Shown piece after piece: positions 17,249 to 22,269 of a stretch of DNA of 22,269 bases. The DNA comes from Trichomonas tenax (taxonomy: Eukaryota; Parabasalia; Trichomonadida; Trichomonadidae): NCBI GenBank assembly GCA_023091735.1, contig JALKBU010000867.1:1-22269 (forward strand), given 5' to 3'. The translations under genes and the position numbers were made by a program. Numbering within the stretch: the first letter of the stretch is position 1; every line of letters starts with the position of its first letter. The notes beneath the pieces are model-generated. The model was not told the DNA's origin, ran no database searches, and was given only the letters and a program-made list of their open reading frames with translations.

Positions 17249-19756
17249 ATGAATGATATCTCGGGCATCGTTCCTCGAGAATTACTTTCGTATTCAATTG
17301 ACTTAAGTGAGTTTAAGATCGGAGACAGTATTGGTGCCGGTGCTTTCGGAGAAGTTTTTCTCGCTACGCACATAAACACACAAAAAAAATGCGCTATTAA
17401 AAAACTATACACGAAAGAGTTGAAAGGGCAGGATCTTAAGCTCTTTACTCGAGAAGCTGAGATCTTATCGCAGTGCAAAAACAAATTTCTTTTGCCATTT
17501 CTTGGATGCACACTGAAATATCCTTTTTCTATCATCACACAGTATATACCGAACAGCACTCTATTCAATGCTCTCAGACATAAAGAAGGTTCTCCTGATC
17601 TTTCAGCAACAAATAAAACAATCATCGCGCTCGGCATTGCAAGAGGAATGCAGTACTTGCACGAACACGGAATTATACACAGAGATATAAAATCGCGAAA
17701 TATTTTACTAAACGAAGACTATTATCCCGTTATTTGTGATTTTGGTTTAAGTAGAAGGATTGACGAATTAGAACAACATGACACAAACGCAACAATGACA
17801 AGAGATGTCGGAACACCGCATTATATGGCTCCAGAACTCATATCTAACAAACCTTACGATTATAAAATCGATGTTTACGCGTATGGAATCATTCTGTGGG
17901 AAATGCTCACTGAGGATAAGCTTTACAAAGGCATGTCCGATATTCAAATCGCGTATGCTGTCACTCAGAAAGAAGAAAGACCACAATTACCTTCGATTAT
18001 TCCTTCTGGACTGAAATCACTCATATCAAGGTGCTGGCATCAGGATCCAGACAAGCGCCCTACATTTAAAGATATTGTTAAAGAATTTAAAGACGGCAAA
18101 GTTACATATCTTGGAACAAACTCAGAAGAATTCAAAAAGTTCCTCAGACGCATGAGGCACTCACCAGAGAGTATGCCAAGACCTGCAAAAAAGGTTTCTC
18201 TCAGACCAACATCATCAACACCAACACCGACGCCGATTCAGGAAGGAAGAAGACGCTCACTACCAAAGATATCACAACCGAAATCATCTGGACGCAGAAA
18301 ATCGAAATCTACAATTTCATCGAAAAGTTCGGAATCTACTGACTGGGTTTTGGTGCTAAATCCTTCAGATCCAGAATTTATCAATAACTATTTCAAAGCT
18401 ATCGAATCAATCGACGCAATTACTGCAAAAGAATTCTTTAGCGTTGTTAGAGAAATAATTAATGTTATTACAGATGTGAACGTACAAATTAGAGTTATTT
18501 TACCATTGATTAGAACAATTTCTAAAGATATTAACCTTCTCAAAGCCATGATTGAGTCTGGTCTCTACTTTTCACTTCCGATGAAGCACAAGAAAGTCCG
18601 TGAAGGAACTTTGATGGTATATTTAATCGCAATGAATTTCTTTCCATCAATTATGAACAAAGACCTCCTCTCACTCCTGAAGCCTTTCATCTCAGAAAAT
18701 GCTATCCAGATCGTGAAGCTCATCCAGCTATTCTTTAGACCTGGTGATCACCTTGCAGCAATGAAGGATTCGGTTGATTTTATCATCGAGTACTCGCGAG
18801 AATTTATGAAGCTTTGCGGTTTGGAATTCGCCAGACTTGTCAATACAGTTTTTTCACAGAACGAAACGACATTAGCTCCACGTTTCATGGAGTTTATTGA
18901 AATATTTATGCGCGGAATACAAAATTCAAATGAAGAGATTGTACGTGAATCATACAATTTTTTGATCAACAACTTTGATGCACGAATTATCATTAAACCA
19001 GAAATCATCGAGAAGCACCTTTCAATTGATTCACTTTGTGATGTTGCGGCTGCTTACCTAATTAGAAAGCCAGCAATCGAGATCACTGAAGCTATTGTGC
19101 AGAAACTGATTCTTGTAGCTTCCAAATCTCGTGTTGCTTATTTCGAAATTTTAGATCTATTTTGCGATAACCCACACGAAGTCGGCAATGCTTTGCTCAA
19201 ATACTCTAAGAAATGGATGCCAGAGACAGGTTTATCTTTTGAGGACAGATTTGCTGTCATCATCATGATTGCTTCAACAAAGAAACTTCGTCCGAAACTT
19301 GCGCAGTCTACTTCATTCTGTAACCTGTTGATAAGCGTTCTTGACAACAACACAGCTGAGTTAATATCTCCTGTTACAAGTATCCTCATTAAGATGGTTG
19401 ACCAGACGAAGTTTTATGTCAAACTTTCATCGACAGATTTCTTCAAGAAATATATCAGCACAGTAAAAAGCTTCAAACTTCCGGAGCTTGTGAAAGGAAT
19501 GATTGGCTTATTCGAAACTATATCCAGGAAAGTGTTTGTTGATGATATATTGCTCTATGTTCCTCAGATGTTTGACATGTTGAAGAATGAGTCTGAGTTT
19601 ACATTTCCTGCACTTTCTGCACTAACTGTTCTTTCCACAAACGAAAAAGTTAAGGAACTCTTGAAGACGTACGATTTCACGCAGGTCCTTCATGATTTGA
19701 GGCAGGTGTCAAGCTATAAGATCTATGTAGCTTCTCTTCAACAGAACTTATCATGA
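17249..19756 (+). CDS. TKL-family protein kinase with long helical C-terminal region
   Basis: A protein of 835 residues. Residues about 22-281 are a complete kinase domain: glycine loop GAGAFGEV (29-36), catalytic lysine K51 (CAIKK), helix-C Glu69, hinge near QYIP (98-101), HRDIKSRN (144-151) with D146 and N151, DFG (164-166), APE (194-196), a DVYAYGIILWEML segment (208-220) and R270. All key residues are present, so it should be active. The HRDIKSRN loop, YMAPE and CWHQDPDKRP mark it as tyrosine-kinase-like, a group expanded in trichomonads. A basic, Ser/Pro/Thr-rich linker (about 310-365) leads to an all-helical half (about 370-835) resembling ARM/HEAT repeats, with a probable scaffolding or substrate-docking role. 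The frame opens at a TTG two codons earlier, but the ATG at 17249 is the credible start. Confidence 0.9.
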   Translation: MNDISGIVPRELLSYSIDLSEFKIGDSIGAGAFGEVFLATHINTQKKCAIKKLYTKELKGQDLKLFTREAEILSQCKNKFLLPFLGCTLKYPFSIITQYIPNSTLFNALRHKEGSPDLSATNKTIIALGIARGMQYLHEHGIIHRDIKSRNILLNEDYYPVICDFGLSRRIDELEQHDTNATMTRDVGTPHYMAPELISNKPYDYKIDVYAYGIILWEMLTEDKLYKGMSDIQIAYAVTQKEERPQLPSIIPSGLKSLISRCWHQDPDKRPTFKDIVKEFKDGKVTYLGTNSEEFKKFLRRMRHSPESMPRPAKKVSLRPTSSTPTPTPIQEGRRRSLPKISQPKSSGRRKSKSTISSKSSESTDWVLVLNPSDPEFINNYFKAIESIDAITAKEFFSVVREIINVITDVNVQIRVILPLIRTISKDINLLKAMIESGLYFSLPMKHKKVREGTLMVYLIAMNFFPSIMNKDLLSLLKPFISENAIQIVKLIQLFFRPGDHLAAMKDSVDFIIEYSREFMKLCGLEFARLVNTVFSQNETTLAPRFMEFIEIFMRGIQNSNEEIVRESYNFLINNFDARIIIKPEIIEKHLSIDSLCDVAAAYLIRKPAIEITEAIVQKLILVASKSRVAYFEILDLFCDNPHEVGNALLKYSKKWMPETGLSFEDRFAVIIMIASTKKLRPKLAQSTSFCNLLISVLDNNTAELISPVTSILIKMVDQTKFYVKLSSTDFFKKYISTVKSFKLPELVKGMIGLFETISRKVFVDDILLYVPQMFDMLKNESEFTFPALSALTVLSTNEKVKELLKTYDFTQVLHDLRQVSSYKIYVASLQQNLS

Positions 19757-19964
19757 AATTATTTTTAATTTTATATATATTTTATTTTGTGTTTTATGTT
19801 TTGTTAAATAAAATGTTTGGGAATTTATGGGAAATAGTTTATATATTATTACGCGGAAAAAAAATTATAGAAATTTATTTTACAAAATCACGTATTAATA
19901 TAAAAATAGTTTAATCAACATAGCTAGAATAAGACTGTATATAAAATATTACATGGATTCGAGA
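19757..19964. other. Short convergent gap
   Basis: 208 AT-rich bases separate the 3' ends of the kinase and the Rab gene. There are AATAAA-like strings after the kinase stop and no gene. Confidence 0.5.
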
Positions 19965-20576
19965 CTAGCAGGAACATCCTGAAGATGCCTCATTTCTGTT
20001 ATTTGTATTTGTAGGTCTCGCTGAGGGAGTAGAAACAGGGATCCCATGTGGAGACGATTTCATCAAATATTGAGCAATATAATTGATCATTTCAGTGATT
20101 CCGGTACCATCAACAGCAGATGTCAAAAACCACTTGATTCCGCTGTTGACTGACCAAGTGTGAAGTATTTCATCAGAAACTTGTCGCTCAATCACCATAT
20201 CTGCTTTATTCGCAGCAACAACAAGCAAAGATTCATTACCTGCGATTTTCCTGAAGTTACTGATCCAGTCATCGATATGCTGGAACGATATTTGTGAAGT
20301 TATATCGATAACAATTATTCCAACGTGTGCATTTCGATAGTAAATCGGCCCTAACGCTCTGAATTTCTCTTGCCCGGCCGTATCCCATATTTGCATCTCT
20401 ACGTGTTCGTTGCCAATTTGTGCTAAATGCATTTCAAACATCGCTCCGACTGTCGTTTGTTCGTTTTTGTTGAACTCGTTGTGCACTAACTTGTTGATGA
20501 TCGACGTCTTGCCAACAGAAGCATCGCCTATCGTCACTACTCTGTAGATTGGTGGTGCTTTGTCTCCCAGTAACAT
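19965..20576 (-). CDS. Rab GTPase, Rab5/Rab21-like
   Basis: A full-length protein of 203 residues with every G motif: P-loop GDASVGKTS (17-25), switch I Thr (QTTVGA, 40-45), WDTAGQE (64-70), NKAD (123-126) and TSA (152-154). The C-terminus CSC (201-203) is a dual geranylgeranylation signal that anchors Rabs to membranes. FRALGPIYYRNAHVGIIVID resembles the Rab5/21/22 branch, which works in early endocytosis. Trichomonads carry very large Rab sets, so orthology is uncertain. There is no activating Q-to-L change at the WDTAGQE glutamine. The frame extends ten codons upstream, but ATG 20576 aligns with the usual short N-terminus and is preceded by an A-run. Confidence 0.92.
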   Translation of the reverse strand: MLLGDKAPPIYRVVTIGDASVGKTSIINKLVHNEFNKNEQTTVGAMFEMHLAQIGNEHVEMQIWDTAGQEKFRALGPIYYRNAHVGIIVIDITSQISFQHIDDWISNFRKIAGNESLLVVAANKADMVIERQVSDEILHTWSVNSGIKWFLTSAVDGTGITEMINYIAQYLMKSSPHGIPVSTPSARPTNTNNRNEASSGCSC

Positions 20577-20689
20577 TTTTTTTTGAAAATTTACACACGC
20601 ACGCACATATTAAGAATAAATATCGATTTTTTCGATTATTCTGAAGAAAACTGAAAAGAAGATAACAAGTCCGAAAAAGTGCGCAAATA

Positions 20690-20709
20690 GAAGGTGTGGC
20701 ACTCTGAAT
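20690..20709 (+). repeat. Left arm of a 20-base inverted repeat pair
   Basis: GAAGGTGTGGCACTCTGAAT matches the reverse complement of 21976-21995 at 19 of 20 bases. It lies 114-133 bases upstream of the Rab ATG. A GGCACCA direct repeat (20722-20728 and 20735-20741) follows just inside. Confidence 0.7.
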
Positions 20710-20838
20710 ACGCATTCTGGGGGCACCATTTTCTGGCACCAACATCAACGCTAGTACCTAATACCATAACTGATTTGGTTCGTGCGCTAATGTTTAGAAG
20801 TTGAAAAATCATTATCTTATTTTTTTATCCTATCAATG

Positions 20839-20852
20839 TTTTACATGATACA
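20839..20852 (-). promoter_or_regulatory. ACATGT-type element far upstream of the Rab gene
   Basis: TTTTACATGATACA is the same variant as at 17165-17178. It stands about 260 bases from the Rab ATG, farther than usual, so its link to that gene is uncertain. Confidence 0.35.
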
Positions 20853-20956
20853 TATAAAAAATCACAAAAAGAACACTACTACATTACAGACGATATTGGC
20901 TTTATTTATTTCATATTGATCAAGATCAAACTTGAATCTCAACATTCGACGAATAT

Positions 20957-20988
20957 TACATATTGATATATTGGAACTCCAATATGTA
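20957..20988. repeat. Nested perfect inverted repeats (hairpin)
   Basis: TACATATTG (20957-20965) pairs with CAATATGTA (20980-20988). Inside it, ATATTGGA (20968-20975) pairs with TCCAATAT (20978-20985) around a two-base loop. The two foldings compete. It lies inside the segment bounded by the 20-base inverted repeats. Confidence 0.55.
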
Positions 20989-21355
20989 CCTGATACGAAG
21001 AACATGAAATGATATGATACTAATACATTGTCGCTAAAATATAATTTGAAAAAAATTATTCATCAAGTAATTTCAAAATGAAGACATGAATACAACTAAC
21101 ACGCTTATTTCAAACATGCCTGTTTGTTATATTCATTCATTTCACAACAAAATTTATCACATTTTTATTTCCTGTACTTAAATGCATTTTTGCATACATG
21201 CTCTTACAAAACATATTATAGGTAATAAATAAAAACAACATTTATCTCGAAAAATAAAAATTATATTAAAAAAAATTAAAGAATATTGCAAGCTATGAGA
21301 ACCTCAATTGGGAGTTTCAACTAGCTGTGATACCAAAAGTTGATCCAAGCAAAAA

Positions 21356-21589
21356 TTACTTTTTGCTTTCTTTTGATCGCCTTTCTTTTTCTTGGCTGGG
21401 CTTAGGATTGCTTGAATGTTTTTAAGTTTCTGGGTCGTACAACTTAAAGTCTGCACCATGGTCCATGTATTCTTCTGGTTGGAGTGCTTCATCTATATCA
21501 TTTTCATCAAAAAACTCCATCAGAAACTTGTCTAATTTGATAAGTTTACAAAAAACACACAATTTCTCAAATTGTTCAAAAAACTTCAT
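21356..21589 (-). pseudogene. Decayed short ORF of unknown origin
   Basis: A frame starting at ATG 21589 encodes 55 residues (MKFFEQFEKLCVFCKLIKLD and on) with CVFCK and an acidic stretch (FFDENDIDEALQPEEYMD). After a TAA at 21422-21424 the same frame continues for 21 codons of basic, Ser/Lys-rich sequence to a TAA at 21356-21358. An overlapping frame stays open for 62 codons over part of the same DNA (21304-21492). This looks like the eroded end of a gene, possibly from a mobile element, but the family is not recognised. Confidence 0.3.
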
Positions 21590-21650
21590 GCCATAGCTCG
21601 AATTAGCTAATGATTTATTATCATCGCTTCAAAACCCAAAAAAATCACAT

Positions 21651-21687
21651 CAACAAAATGTTTTGTTCAAAAAGTACATTTTTGTTG
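21651..21687. repeat. Inverted repeat (hairpin)
   Basis: CAACAAAATGT (21651-21661) pairs with ACATTTTTGTTG (21676-21687) with one extra base. The inner part also forms AACAAAA/TTTTGTT with a two-base loop. It lies in the non-coding right end. Confidence 0.45.
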
Positions 21688-21975
21688 AATTTTGAGCTAA
21701 CCATTGGATAATATAAGCGATGTAGATGCTGTATTGTAGTATATTTGAGCAAAATAAAATTGTGAGCCAAAAATGAACATCTCACAATTATTTTTCGATT
21801 TTAAGTGGAAAATATTACTAAGCATAGTATGTAGAATACAAAAAGTGAACAAACGGTTTTTAAAGGTTAATTTTGAAGGCTCTGGCCGAAGTTAATTCAT
21901 ATATTTGACAATGCATATGTATAGAGTATATACTGTTAATGCTATTTATCTAATTATTTTTAAAAAATATTGCAA

Positions 21976-21995
21976 ATTCAGAGTGCCATACCTTC
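21976..21995 (-). repeat. Right arm of a 20-base inverted repeat pair
   Basis: ATTCAGAGTGCCATACCTTC is the reverse complement of 20690-20709 with one mismatch. Similarity fades within seven bases on the inner side and stops on the outer side. No target-site duplication is visible beside either arm. Confidence 0.7.
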
Positions 21996-22269
21996 GGGCA
22001 ATTAAATTTTTATACGCAAAGTCGGCGAAACTCGTTTTTTAACTCACTGTATTAACTTCTTGCTACGTTATTGAGCCCCAATGTGCAAAATCCTGTTGTG
22101 CATGATATATTAAAGAATTAGCTAACAAAGTCTATATTTCACTAAAATATTAGATATATCTTGCATCAAAAACATTGATTTGCCATGATGTGCTTTACTC
22201 ATTATAATATATTATATTACCATTGTATAGCATTTTTATAACGTAAAATATGTTGTTGTCGATGATAAA

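Larger units (their letters stand above)
20577..22269. other. Gene-poor right end with inverted repeats and ORF remnants
   Basis: About 1.7 kb without a convincing gene. It contains the Rab upstream region, a 20-base inverted repeat pair, several strong hairpins and two short decayed or chance ORFs. One is a 40-residue plus-strand frame at 21773-21895. Nothing recognisable runs off the right edge. Confidence 0.5.

Noticed and set aside
21088..21102. ACTAACACGC resembling the trichomonad intron 3' motif ACTAACACACAG
   Set aside because: It lacks the terminal AG and there is no exon on either side.
21773..21895. 40-residue plus-strand frame in the right end
   Set aside because: Too short, no motif, and no support from context; likely chance.
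22010..22040. Possible small Pol III RNA ending in TTTTTT after GGCGAAACTCG
   Set aside because: Only about 40 bases lie between the repeat arm and the T run, with no A/B boxes or recognisable RNA.

Overview
The window looks like nuclear DNA of a trichomonad (parabasalid) protist, most likely a Tritrichomonas-type genome rather than Trichomonas vaginalis. The reasons are: AT-rich intergenic DNA with compact, apparently intronless genes on both strands; short gaps between genes; a BspA-like leucine-rich-repeat gene; a TKL kinase with a long helical C-terminal half; and a Rab of the type these genomes carry in large numbers. I do not see the strict TCA(Y)(W) initiator of T. vaginalis just upstream of most start codons. 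Instead a different element, close to TTGACATGTAAAA, recurs near gene starts. The species is inference; no rRNA or other decisive marker is present.

Layout: 1-663 is a left edge with a possible gene tail (3-131). 724-1620 (+) is a FOP/TON-LisH centrosomal-type protein. 1742-8320 (-) is a VPS13/chorein-type lipid-transfer protein whose C-terminus carries hydrophobic membrane-like segments. 8819-11262 (+) is a BspA-like LRR gene broken by a frameshift and probable deletion near 10618. Then come three minus-strand genes: a hemolysin III/PAQR membrane protein (11676-12341), an EF-hand-like protein (12628-13110) and an unrecognised charged protein (13845-14690), with a coding-like island at 13269-13589 between the last two. 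Divergent from the third is a plus-strand protein resembling the tubulin-polyglutamylase regulator CSTPP1/C11orf49 (14800-15828). It is followed by a cullin-partner RING protein of the RBX family (16205-16579) and a TKL protein kinase (17249-19756). A Rab5/21-like GTPase lies on the minus strand (19965-20576). The last 1.7 kb is gene-poor. It holds a 19/20 inverted repeat spaced 1.27 kb apart, strong hairpins and decayed short ORFs.

The genes are mostly unrelated housekeeping, trafficking and signalling functions, as expected in a protist without operons. VPS13-like and Rab point to membrane traffic. FOP-like and CSTPP1-like point to basal body and microtubule functions. RBX points to cullin ubiquitin ligases. 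The shared feature is the ACATGT-centred upstream element, which also settles the start codon of the FOP-like gene. The most unusual items are that promoter motif, the membrane-anchored VPS13-like C-terminus, the two divergent centriolar-type proteins, and the inverted-repeat-bounded segment at the right end.
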